Positions 11,672 through 19,083 of a stretch of DNA of 64,000 nucleotides are shown here, one piece after another. The position numbers and the translations under genes are program-made. Under the pieces are notes generated by a model. It did not search any database. It was not told the origin of the DNA and saw only the letters and a list, made by a program, of their open reading frames with translations. Positions within the stretch are counted from its first letter, which is position 1. The number at the start of each line of letters is the position of its first letter. Location of the stretch: assembly GCA_002343685.1 (NCBI GenBank), contig DDRS01000012.1, positions 1-64,000 on the forward strand, read 5' to 3'. Origin of the DNA: Thiobacillus denitrificans (GTDB lineage Bacteria; Pseudomonadota; Gammaproteobacteria; Burkholderiales; Thiobacillaceae).

Positions 11672-11690
11672 GATGAGGCACGCCTGATCC

Positions 11691-12896
11691 ATGCCCTTCT
11701 TCGACTACCGCGCCATCGACCAGACCGGCCGCAGCGTCAGGGGCACCCTGTCGGCCGTCAACGACGTCGACCTCGAACTGCGCCTGAAGCGCATGGGGCT
11801 CGATCTCGTCACCTTGGTCGAGCTGTCGCGCCAGTACGCCCCCACCGGTCGCGAGCGAGTGACACGACGCGATCTGGTGACCTTCTGCATCCATATGCGT
11901 TACATCACCCGCGCGGGCATCCCTTTGCTCGAAGGCTTGCGCGATCTGCGCGACACCATGGAGAAACGCGGGTTTCGCGATGTCCTGACTGCGCTGCTGG
12001 AAGACCTGGAAGGCGGCAAAGTCCTGTCGCAGGCACTGGCGGCACATCCGGCGGTATTCGGCGCCGTGTTCGTGCACAGCATCAAGGCGGGCGAACAGAC
12101 GGGTCTGCTGGACACGGTATTCGAGCGGCTGGCCGAGTCGCTCAAATGGCAGGAGGAAGTCGCTTCCAAGGCCAAGCGCCTGATGATCTACCCCGCGATG
12201 GTGCTGGCCGTCGTCGGCGCGGCCATCCTGTTTCTGCTGATTTATCTGGTGCCGCAAGTGCTGGGGCTGGTCAAGACCATGGGCGTGGCGCTGCCGCTGC
12301 CGACGCTGATCCTGATGGCGGTGTCGAATGCGCTGCGCTCGTACTGGCTGATCGGCCTGGCACTTGCACTGGCAGTGGGCATCGGTCTGCCCTTATGGGT
12401 GCGCAAGAGCGAAGCCGGACGCGAATGGTGGGACCGAACCCAGCTGCGATTGCCGATCATCGGACCGATCGTGCAGAAGATCGTCCTGTCGCGCTTCACC
12501 AACACGCTGGCAATGATGTACCGCTCGGGCGTCACCGTGCTCGACGCCCTGCGCGCCGGCGAGATGATCGCCGGCAACCGCGTGATTGCCGACGGCATTC
12601 GCCGCGCCGCCCAGCAGATTGCCGACGGGCGCGGGTTGTCGGAAAGCTTCCAATCGCTGGCGTTGTTTCCGCCGCTGGTGATCCGCATGCTGCGCGTGGG
12701 CGAAAGCACCGGCGCGCTCGACGAGGCCCTGGACAACGTGACGTTCTTCTACAACCGTGAAGTACTCGACTCGATCGAAAACGGCCTCCGGGTTCTGGAG
12801 CCGCTGCTCACGGCCATTCTGGGCCTGCTGCTCGGCGGCATCCTGGTGTCGGTGCTGCTGCCGATTTATGACCTGATCGGGAATCTGCCGCTGTGA
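11691..12896 (+). CDS. mshG: MSHA inner-membrane platform protein MshG (GspF/PilC family)
   Basis: Polytopic inner-membrane protein that couples the motor ATPase to pilin addition. The start MPFFDYRAIDQTGRSVRG is the classic GspF N terminus. Two cytoplasmic GspF domains are visible at about residues 60-180 and 265-385. Membrane segments lie at about 160-190, 215-240 and at the C terminus (LLTAILGLLLGGILVSVLLP). The 401-residue length is normal for the family. It follows mshE by 19 bases. A 232-base gap with no convincing gene separates it from the next msh gene. Confidence 0.93.
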   Translation: MPFFDYRAIDQTGRSVRGTLSAVNDVDLELRLKRMGLDLVTLVELSRQYAPTGRERVTRRDLVTFCIHMRYITRAGIPLLEGLRDLRDTMEKRGFRDVLTALLEDLEGGKVLSQALAAHPAVFGAVFVHSIKAGEQTGLLDTVFERLAESLKWQEEVASKAKRLMIYPAMVLAVVGAAILFLLIYLVPQVLGLVKTMGVALPLPTLILMAVSNALRSYWLIGLALALAVGIGLPLWVRKSEAGREWWDRTQLRLPIIGPIVQKIVLSRFTNTLAMMYRSGVTVLDALRAGEMIAGNRVIADGIRRAAQQIADGRGLSESFQSLALFPPLVIRMLRVGESTGALDEALDNVTFFYNREVLDSIENGLRVLEPLLTAILGLLLGGILVSVLLPIYDLIGNLPL

Positions 12897-13128
12897 TCAT
12901 GGAAACCACAGTTGAACGCGTTCGATGGTGCGGCTTGGCAAGTGACTGCCGCGAAGCGAAGAGGCAGCAGGCCGTTGCCTGCAACGACGAGCGACACAGG
13001 CAGGCGCATGACCAGTCGTACCAGCGGATGTGTAGCGGATCCAATTTCCCGGTACACGTCATCGAAGGCAGGGAAATCAATTTCCGTGCGGTACATCCGA
13101 CATTTATGAGCGGTCTACTGCGGTTTTC

Positions 13129-14634
13129 ATGATCATGTTCGACCATCGCCTGCTTCTCTTTGCTACGCCCCGCCAGATCGGCGTCCTCGACTGGCGCCCG
13201 GGACATATGCACTGGCTGGGCGAGTTTTCCGCCGATGCAGAAGGCTTGGCCGCATTCCGAAAAATCGTGATCAGGCATGCGCACCTGCCTGTACTGCTGG
13301 TGGCCGACACGGTCGACGAGGATTACCGCAGCGAGGTTCTGCCACATGTGCAGGGACGCGCGCGCGACGAACTGCTGGCGCGCAAGCTCAAGCAGGTATT
13401 CCGCAACACGCGCTTTACCGGCGCATGGCGGCAGGCACGCGAAACGACCGGACGCCGCGACGACCGTTATCTGCTGGCGGCCTTGCCCGACGCCGAGTGG
13501 CTGACCCCCTGGCTCAGCGTGCTGCACCGCGAACACGTACCGCTGGCGGGCATCACGCCGCTGGCGCTGGCCTATCAGCATCTGCTGGAAAAACTACGGG
13601 AACAGTCGGCACATACCTTGCTGGCATGCCGTCTCAACAATAGCCTGCGGCTCTCCTACTATCACAACGGTCTGCTGCGTTTTTCACGCCTGATCGGCGG
13701 TGATACGCCCGCACAACTGCCCGGTAACGCAGCGGACGAAATCGCGAAGACGCAGCTCTACCTCAGCGGACAGCGCATCCTGCCGCGCGAGGCCCGACTG
13801 CATGTGCTGCTGCTCGATCCAAGCGGCCAGCTCGACAGCGCGCAGGCACAGCTCAATGCCGACCCGGCGTTCAGCACGCGACTGATCGACATGTCCAGTC
13901 TCGCACGCGCTTTGCGCATTCCCGACGATTTTCTGGCCGCCACACCGGAAGTCGCGCCCCTGGCCGCCATCGCGGGCGAAACGCTGAAACTCAATCTGGC
14001 GCCGCCCGAATTGCTGCAGCATCACATCGAATTCCGCTGGCGGCGCGGCCTGCACGCGGCTGCCGGCATCGTCGCAGTGCTGGGCCTGGGTCTTACGGCG
14101 GCCTACTGGCTGCATGCCCGGGACCTGGACGACCAGGCTCGCCAGCTGGCCCAGCAGTACCAGCAATTCGATGCCCGCTACCAGGCCATTGCGCGCACGT
14201 TCCCCACCCAGCTCATGGCCCCCGAGCAACTCGTCCAGACAGTCAACCTGGCGCGCCAGCTCGGCCAGGCGCAGACCGACGTAACCGCACTCTTTTCAGC
14301 GATTGGGCAAAGCCTGCTGGCCACGCCCGATGTCGCGCTGGACAGCCTGGGCTGGACCGATGAGTCGCCAGCCGCGAACGGCGGCATCCAGGTCAACCTC
14401 GATGCCGGATTGAGCCCGTTCGACGGTAATTACCGGGCTGCCATGCGGCGTATCGAAGAATTCATGCGCACGCTGCAGGCAATGCCGGGCGTGTACAACG
14501 TGACCCTGCGCAGCAGTCCCGTGAATGCCGACTCCAGCAGCACGCTATCCGGCAAGACACTTAACCCCGATGCGGCCAGCGCACCCGCAGCGCGTTTCAG
14601 CCTCAACCTGCTTTTCCGCGAGGCCCGGCCATGA
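13129..14634 (+). CDS. MshI-like pilus platform protein (PilM-PilN-like fusion)
   Basis: A 501-residue protein in the position of MshI. Residues 1-300 resemble a divergent actin-like PilM/GspL cytoplasmic domain (hydrophobic strand starts such as HRLLLFATPRQIGVLDW). One TM segment lies at about 308-328, then a coiled-coil region rich in Gln/Ala (QARQLAQQYQQFDARYQ), then a ferredoxin-like PilN-type periplasmic domain. I infer that it anchors the alignment complex to the inner membrane. Start: ATG at 13129 or the ATG at 13135; both fit. The next gene overlaps its stop by 4 bases. Identity with mshI rests on position and architecture. Confidence 0.75.
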   Translation: MIMFDHRLLLFATPRQIGVLDWRPGHMHWLGEFSADAEGLAAFRKIVIRHAHLPVLLVADTVDEDYRSEVLPHVQGRARDELLARKLKQVFRNTRFTGAWRQARETTGRRDDRYLLAALPDAEWLTPWLSVLHREHVPLAGITPLALAYQHLLEKLREQSAHTLLACRLNNSLRLSYYHNGLLRFSRLIGGDTPAQLPGNAADEIAKTQLYLSGQRILPREARLHVLLLDPSGQLDSAQAQLNADPAFSTRLIDMSSLARALRIPDDFLAATPEVAPLAAIAGETLKLNLAPPELLQHHIEFRWRRGLHAAAGIVAVLGLGLTAAYWLHARDLDDQARQLAQQYQQFDARYQAIARTFPTQLMAPEQLVQTVNLARQLGQAQTDVTALFSAIGQSLLATPDVALDSLGWTDESPAANGGIQVNLDAGLSPFDGNYRAAMRRIEEFMRTLQAMPGVYNVTLRSSPVNADSSSTLSGKTLNPDAASAPAARFSLNLLFREARP

Positions 14635-15233
14635 TCCGCCCGCCCTTCGCCATCCTCAAACTGCCCCTGCTGATGCTGCTGACTGCGCTGCTCTTGGCAA
14701 CCGGCGGCATCCTGTGGGGACAACGTCAGGCACACAATGCCGAAGCGGCTTTGCAACAGCAGAATACGGCGCTTAACCAGGCACGCCAGCAACTCGATCG
14801 CAGCCGTCAGCAGCAGCGACTCCTCACCACCCATCTGGGGGATTACCAGACGTTGGTGGCACGCGGCTTCGTGGGGACGGAAGACCGCCTGGCCTGGATC
14901 GAAGCCGTGCAACTGGCCAACCGCGATGCCGGCCTGTATGGGCTGGGTTACCGATTGATGCCCCGCACAGCCTCGCCGTCCTCGCTGGCGCAGGGCCTGC
15001 CGCTGGGGCAAACCCGCATGACCCTCACTTTCCCGCTGCTGGTGGAAACCGATCTCGTGCGTTTCCTCGACGCACTCAAGACGCGCGCGTCCGGGGTGTA
15101 CCACGTTCAGGGATGCCGCCTGTCGCGCCCGGACAATACGCCATTCGAAGCCGCCAATCACCCGCATCTGCAGGCCGAATGCGATCTGCTGTGGTTCACT
15201 GTGGCAACGACAACGGAAGCCCGCCATGAATAG
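14631..15233 (+). CDS. PilO/MshJ-like alignment-complex protein
   Basis: A 200-residue bitopic protein with one TM segment near residues 10-30 (LLMLLTALLLATGGILWG). A Gln/Ala/Leu-rich coiled coil follows to about residue 75 (QQNTALNQARQQLDRSRQQQR), then a compact periplasmic domain. This is the layout of PilO/MshJ. It overlaps the upstream MshI-like gene by 4 bases and the downstream gene by 8, so translation is probably coupled. It probably pairs with the PilN-like part of the upstream protein. Confidence 0.72.
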   Translation: MIRPPFAILKLPLLMLLTALLLATGGILWGQRQAHNAEAALQQQNTALNQARQQLDRSRQQQRLLTTHLGDYQTLVARGFVGTEDRLAWIEAVQLANRDAGLYGLGYRLMPRTASPSSLAQGLPLGQTRMTLTFPLLVETDLVRFLDALKTRASGVYHVQGCRLSRPDNTPFEAANHPHLQAECDLLWFTVATTTEARHE

Positions 15234-15675
15234 CCGGCTGCTCCGACCTGGCCAGCGCGCGCGCGCAAAACGCGGATGGCACATGCGCTCTGGCGCCTGG
15301 ATGCTGGCGCTATACCTGGTCGGCATCGGAACCGGCATGGCGGCCCCGGCCGATCCGGGCCGCTTGTTCTTCACGCCGGCGCAGCGCGCCCAGCTTGAGG
15401 CCGTGCGCGCGCGCAACGCCCCCCCCTCTGGTCCGGGCCACCCATTGTCGACCGACAGCGCCCCGGCACCGCTACGCTACGATGGCGTGGTCATCCGCTC
15501 CGACGGCAGCACCACGCGCTGGATTGACGGCAAGGCACAGCGCGACAGCTCGGCCGTATCGGGCCTGAAACCCGGCCAGATCCGCGCCAACGGCCGGGTA
15601 TATGAGCCCTATCAGGTTCTGCGCCCCCGGGCTCCCGAACCGGCCAGCCCGGATACGAAGGATTCCGCACCATGA
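15226..15675 (+). CDS. MshK/PilP-like small periplasmic pilus protein
   Basis: 149 residues with an N-terminal hydrophobic segment at about 22-40 (signal anchor). The exported part contains RLFFTPAQRAQLEAVR and a beta-strand hairpin region (YDGVVIRSDGSTTRWIDG ... PGQIRANGRVYEPYQVL). That second part resembles GspC/PilP-type domains that link the inner platform to the secretin. It is bracketed by an 8-base overlap upstream and a 4-base overlap with the pseudopilin gene. Function is inferred from position and layout. Confidence 0.62.
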   Translation: MNSRLLRPGQRARAKRGWHMRSGAWMLALYLVGIGTGMAAPADPGRLFFTPAQRAQLEAVRARNAPPSGPGHPLSTDSAPAPLRYDGVVIRSDGSTTRWIDGKAQRDSSAVSGLKPGQIRANGRVYEPYQVLRPRAPEPASPDTKDSAP

Positions 15676-16439
15676 CACGCTCGCGTGGTTTCACCCTGAT
15701 CGAAATGGCCATCGTGCTGGTCATCATCACGATTTTGATTGGCGGACTGGCCATGCCGTTGTCGGCGCAGATTCAGGCGCGGCGGATCGCCGAGACCCGG
15801 CAAACCCTGCAGGAAGCACAGAATGCCCTTCAGGGCTTTGCGATGGCAGCGGGTATCGCCTCGGGCCCAAGTGGAACGGCGTACCTTCCCTGCCCCGACA
15901 CCTCTGGTGATGGTATCGAAGACAGAACCGGCACGGACTGTAGTTCGAGTTCCGGTGGCGTTTCTTACGGGTGGTTTCCCTGGGTCACGCTGGGGACCGC
16001 TGCTCAGGATGCCTGGGGCAACCGTTTGCGTTATGTCGTCATTTCGCAGTTCGCAAAATCGGGGGCGGGGGGTGGTTTTCACTTGAGTAGTATTAACCCG
16101 CCAAATACTCTTCCGAATATCCAGATTTGCAGCACCAGTTCCTGCCTGCCTTCGCCACAAGCAAACAACGTGGCATTCGCCCTGATATCGCATGGCCCCA
16201 ATGGGTGGGGTGCCCAGAACATGAACAATCCTCCAGGAAATTTACAGGCCGCGCCAACCGGACCTGACGAAAAGGAAAACACCCTCAATCAACTCCCCTT
16301 GGTCATGCGCGCGCCGACTCCACCCGGCTCCACTCTGGGCGAATTCGACGATCTGGTCGCGTGGATGTCAGAGTCGGTATTGGTCGGTCTCATATGCCCG
16401 CCTAAGACTTCGGGCTCGGGCTCAGACTGCGGCTGGTAG
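15672..16439 (+). CDS. Prepilin-type pseudopilin
   Basis: Type IV prepilin with a short leader MTRSRG|FTLIEMAIVLVIITILIGG, so cleavage after Gly6 leaves N-Phe and Glu5 as in canonical pilins. A prepilin peptidase must act on it, but none is encoded in the window. The mature protein is 249 residues with several Cys (CPDTSGDG, TDC, CSTSSC, C-terminal CGW) that could form disulphides. It is probably a minor pilin or tip component. Its 3' end overlaps the convergent kinase gene by 38 bases. Confidence 0.88.
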   Translation: MTRSRGFTLIEMAIVLVIITILIGGLAMPLSAQIQARRIAETRQTLQEAQNALQGFAMAAGIASGPSGTAYLPCPDTSGDGIEDRTGTDCSSSSGGVSYGWFPWVTLGTAAQDAWGNRLRYVVISQFAKSGAGGGFHLSSINPPNTLPNIQICSTSSCLPSPQANNVAFALISHGPNGWGAQNMNNPPGNLQAAPTGPDEKENTLNQLPLVMRAPTPPGSTLGEFDDLVAWMSESVLVGLICPPKTSGSGSDCGW

Positions 16440-18150
16440 CCTCCAGCCGGAACGCCACGCGTCCCGGCTGATTATTGGGCAATTCCAGTCGATAACCTGA
16501 ACGCGCCGCCTGTCGCGCGGCTTGATACAACCCCACGCCCAATCCGAAATCCGACGCCACCGGGCTGAGGAACAAGTTGCGGGCCACGTGCTCGGGGGCC
16601 GCACTGCCACTATCGGTCACTGTCAAGCTGACCAGTGGATGCAGCGTCAGGCGAACTTCCACAGCAACACCCGGCTGATTCTGCCGTTTGCGCAAGGCGT
16701 TGGTCAGCAGATTGTCGACCACGCTGTCGAACAGATCCTGAGGCAAAGGAGTATCGTCGAGCGCCTCGGCGAAGAACTGCACGTCATCGTGTTCATAGCG
16801 TGTCTGCAGTGCCGCCCACCACGTGTGCGCAGCCACATGGGCGACATCCATTTCCGCCGGCTGCTTAAGCTTGTCGACGGTTTGCGAGAGACGCGCCGCC
16901 AGTTGTGGCAGCTGGCGCTTCATCAGCGCCAGCAGACGTTCACTGTCTTCCGGGGTGGAGGTATCGGCGGCGGCGAGCAGGGTCTTCAACGACTGCAGGA
17001 TGTTCTTCACGTCGTGCGTCAGGCGCGCGCCGGTATCGTGGATAGCCTGGCTGTAGGCCTGTTCGCGCAGCGTCTGTTCGCGCACCTTGGCGGCATAGAA
17101 ATAGCCCAACAATTGCGACAGCAATCGCACATGCAGCGCCAGAGCAGGGGTAAGCGGACGCGCCGACTGCCAGATCAGGGTCAGGCCGTGAAAGGCGTGG
17201 CTCACGGCGTGTTCGGCCGGCTCGCCGAAACTGCCTTCGCCGCGCGCCGCCTGCCAGCGGCCACCCCGTATCCAGGTCAGCTCGTGCAAGTCGGACAGTG
17301 CGTCGCGCACGAAGGATTCCGGATCGCGCTCACGTTCGGCCAGGGTGGCGAGCCGCTGCGCCCAGCCCTCGAACGGCAGCCCTACCGACAGCAGATAGCG
17401 CGAGGTCACCTGCCCCAGCCCAGCGAATCCGGCACGCGGATTCCACAGCCACGACAAGGCCAGCAGCAGCGCCGCCATGCCCAGCAGGGTCTGCACCAGC
17501 GCCCAGGCATAGCTCACCTTGGCCACCGCCACCACGGCGAACACCCCGAGCGCCATCACCATGATGAGCAGCGACAGCATCAGGCCGTAGATGAAATCGA
17601 GCGTCGACGAGGCGCTGCGCTGGCGGCTGGCCGGCAGGAACAGGATCGCCGCGGGCAGCAGCAGCAAGCCATAGCGCACCACAATCCGCAGCTCATTCGG
17701 CAACGACGTCCCGCCCAGGCTTTGCGGCAACACCCAGGCCAACAACAAGGCCAACAGATAACCCAGCGCCAGCAGGTACCCCAGACGCTGGGCACGTTCG
17801 TTCTGCGACGCCGCCACGGCGCCCACCAGCCCCGCGAGGATCGCCAGCCACAAGGCCATCACCCAGGTACTGTCGACCAGGACCAGCAATGCGGCCATGG
17901 CAAATACCGGGAACGCCAGGCGCGGCTCGATGCGCGCCTCGCTGCGCACCAGCGGTTGCCACAGCAGGAACAGGCCGTAATGCGCCAGCAGGAAGGCCCG
18001 CGTCACCGTCGCGTCGGCATCGAATACTACGGCCACGTGCAGGGCCAACAGCATCGACCCCAGCCAGCGTCCCGGCGCCACACGCGTGAAGCGCGTGGCG
18101 AGCGAGGTCAGCCAGGCCAGATGGGATACAGTTTCAGTGCGTTCGCTCAT
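16402..18150 (-). CDS. Polytopic sensor histidine kinase (PrsK/PilS-like)
   Basis: Probable membrane sensor of the sigma-54 system. About seven or eight hydrophobic segments fill residues 30-240. A GAF-like linker region follows at about 255-350. The phospho-acceptor is probably H379 in LTHDVKNILQS. The HATPase has an N box (DNLLTNALRK), a DSGS box and a G box (FGLGVGLYQA). The layout resembles the PEP-CTERM kinase PrsK, in keeping with the PrsR-like receiver of the regulator at 4317. It is transcribed away from the pilin at 18418 and converges with the pseudopilin. That this kinase phosphorylates that regulator is an inference. Confidence 0.88.
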   Translation of the reverse strand: MSERTETVSHLAWLTSLATRFTRVAPGRWLGSMLLALHVAVVFDADATVTRAFLLAHYGLFLLWQPLVRSEARIEPRLAFPVFAMAALLVLVDSTWVMALWLAILAGLVGAVAASQNERAQRLGYLLALGYLLALLLAWVLPQSLGGTSLPNELRIVVRYGLLLLPAAILFLPASRQRSASSTLDFIYGLMLSLLIMVMALGVFAVVAVAKVSYAWALVQTLLGMAALLLALSWLWNPRAGFAGLGQVTSRYLLSVGLPFEGWAQRLATLAERERDPESFVRDALSDLHELTWIRGGRWQAARGEGSFGEPAEHAVSHAFHGLTLIWQSARPLTPALALHVRLLSQLLGYFYAAKVREQTLREQAYSQAIHDTGARLTHDVKNILQSLKTLLAAADTSTPEDSERLLALMKRQLPQLAARLSQTVDKLKQPAEMDVAHVAAHTWWAALQTRYEHDDVQFFAEALDDTPLPQDLFDSVVDNLLTNALRKRQNQPGVAVEVRLTLHPLVSLTVTDSGSAAPEHVARNLFLSPVASDFGLGVGLYQAARQAARSGYRLELPNNQPGRVAFRLEATSRSLSPSPKS

Positions 18151-18194
18151 GCAGGGGAAATCGGAGAGGAATGCAGGACGATCAGCATGCCCAT

Positions 18195-18231
18195 GGTATC
18201 GGCATTCCGCCCCGGAAATGGAGAGGATACC
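18195..18231. repeat. Inverted repeat in the kinase-pilin intergenic region
   Basis: GGTATC (18195-18200) and GATACC (18226-18231) form an inverted repeat, with further imperfect symmetry inside (CATTCCG / CGGAAATG). It lies about 160-195 bases upstream of the predicted sigma-54 start site, a normal distance for an enhancer-binding-protein site. It could be where the response regulator binds; this is only a suggestion. Confidence 0.3.
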
Positions 18232-18363
18232 GATGTTAGGCCACGCACAAAGTCTGACGGAAACCTGGCATCAGCGTTGTATTTTCGTCAAAACCAGGGC
18301 GAACGCGATGCGCCTGATAGATTTTTTTCCTTATTTATCATTGAACTACCAAATAAAATACCA

Positions 18364-18379
18364 TGGCACGCATTTTGCA
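18364..18379 (+). promoter_or_regulatory. Sigma-54 (-24/-12) promoter of the pilin gene
   Basis: TGGCACG at 18364-18370, four bases, then TTGCA at 18375-18379. This is a full match to the sigma-54 consensus, with GG and GC separated by exactly 10 bases. The predicted start is near 18390, 28 bases before the pilin ATG. RpoN itself and an NtrC-type activator are encoded in the same window. Confidence 0.9.
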
Positions 18380-18417
18380 AATTGGCCCTCAGGAGAATAC
18401 TACTGGAGAGCCTCACC

Positions 18418-19083
18418 ATGCCGCACCCCCACATCGCGCGACGCCAGTCGGGCTTCACCCTGATCGAGATCGCCATTGTGCTGGTCATTATCGGGCTGTT
18501 GCTCGGCGGTATTCTCAAGGGACAGGAACTCATCACGCAAGCCCGCATTCGCAACGTTGCCAACGACTTCCAGTCGATGACGGCCGCCATCAATTTGTAT
18601 CAGGATCGATATCGGGCATTGCCAGGGGATGATCCTGGAGCTGCCACACGTTGGACGGCAACAGGGAACACAACGACTAGTGGCAACGGGGACGGTGTGA
18701 TCGGCACCGGGACAGCGGGGTCACCAGCCTACAATTCCAATACAGCAAGTGATGAATCCCGTTTGTTTTGGCAGCACTTGCGTCTCGCCGGGCTCGTCGG
18801 TGGCGCAACGACCACAGGGACGACCGGTACTGCAAACCCGCCCAATGCTGCGTCAGGTGTGACAGGCGTGCAAAATGGTGCGTTCGGTATCAACGGAATT
18901 GTTATTTGCTCCAACAATCTGCCCGCCAAAATCGCACAAGCCATCGATACGCAGTTTGATGACGGCAATGCCACAACCGGGACAGTGCGTGGCGCTGACG
19001 GCACTACAGCCGGCACCACTGCTCCATCAGACAATTACGTCGATGATGGCGCCCATTTTTACGTTGTCTGCAAAGCACCCTAA
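18418..19083 (+). CDS. Type IV pilin / prepilin, sigma-54-controlled
   Basis: 221 residues. Leader MPHPHIARRQSG is followed by FTLIEIAIVLVIIGLLLGG, so peptidase cleavage after Gly12 gives an N-methyl-Phe and Glu5. The rest carries KGQELITQARIRNVANDFQSM and a Thr/Gly/Asn-rich globular domain with two Cys. A ribosome site CTGGAGAG precedes ATG 18418. It is apart from the msh operon and has its own sigma-54 promoter, so it is the best candidate for the major pilin. Its stop overlaps the end of the convergent antiporter gene by three bases. An in-frame open reading extension far upstream runs antisense to the kinase and is not coding. Confidence 0.9.
   Translation: MPHPHIARRQSGFTLIEIAIVLVIIGLLLGGILKGQELITQARIRNVANDFQSMTAAINLYQDRYRALPGDDPGAATRWTATGNTTTSGNGDGVIGTGTAGSPAYNSNTASDESRLFWQHLRLAGLVGGATTTGTTGTANPPNAASGVTGVQNGAFGINGIVICSNNLPAKIAQAIDTQFDDGNATTGTVRGADGTTAGTTAPSDNYVDDGAHFYVVCKAP

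Noticed and set aside
12936..12950. TGGCAAG...CTGCC as a sigma-54 promoter inside the msh operon
   Set aside because: The GG-GC spacing is 9 instead of 10 bases and the -12 half is poor.
12893..13132. 79-residue frame between mshG and the MshI-like gene
   Set aside because: No ribosome site, no hydrophobic or domain pattern; the translation does not resemble any pilus protein.
16522..18417. Long upstream extension of the pilin frame
   Set aside because: It runs antisense to the histidine kinase. A proper ribosome site, leader peptide and sigma-54 promoter place the pilin start at 18418.
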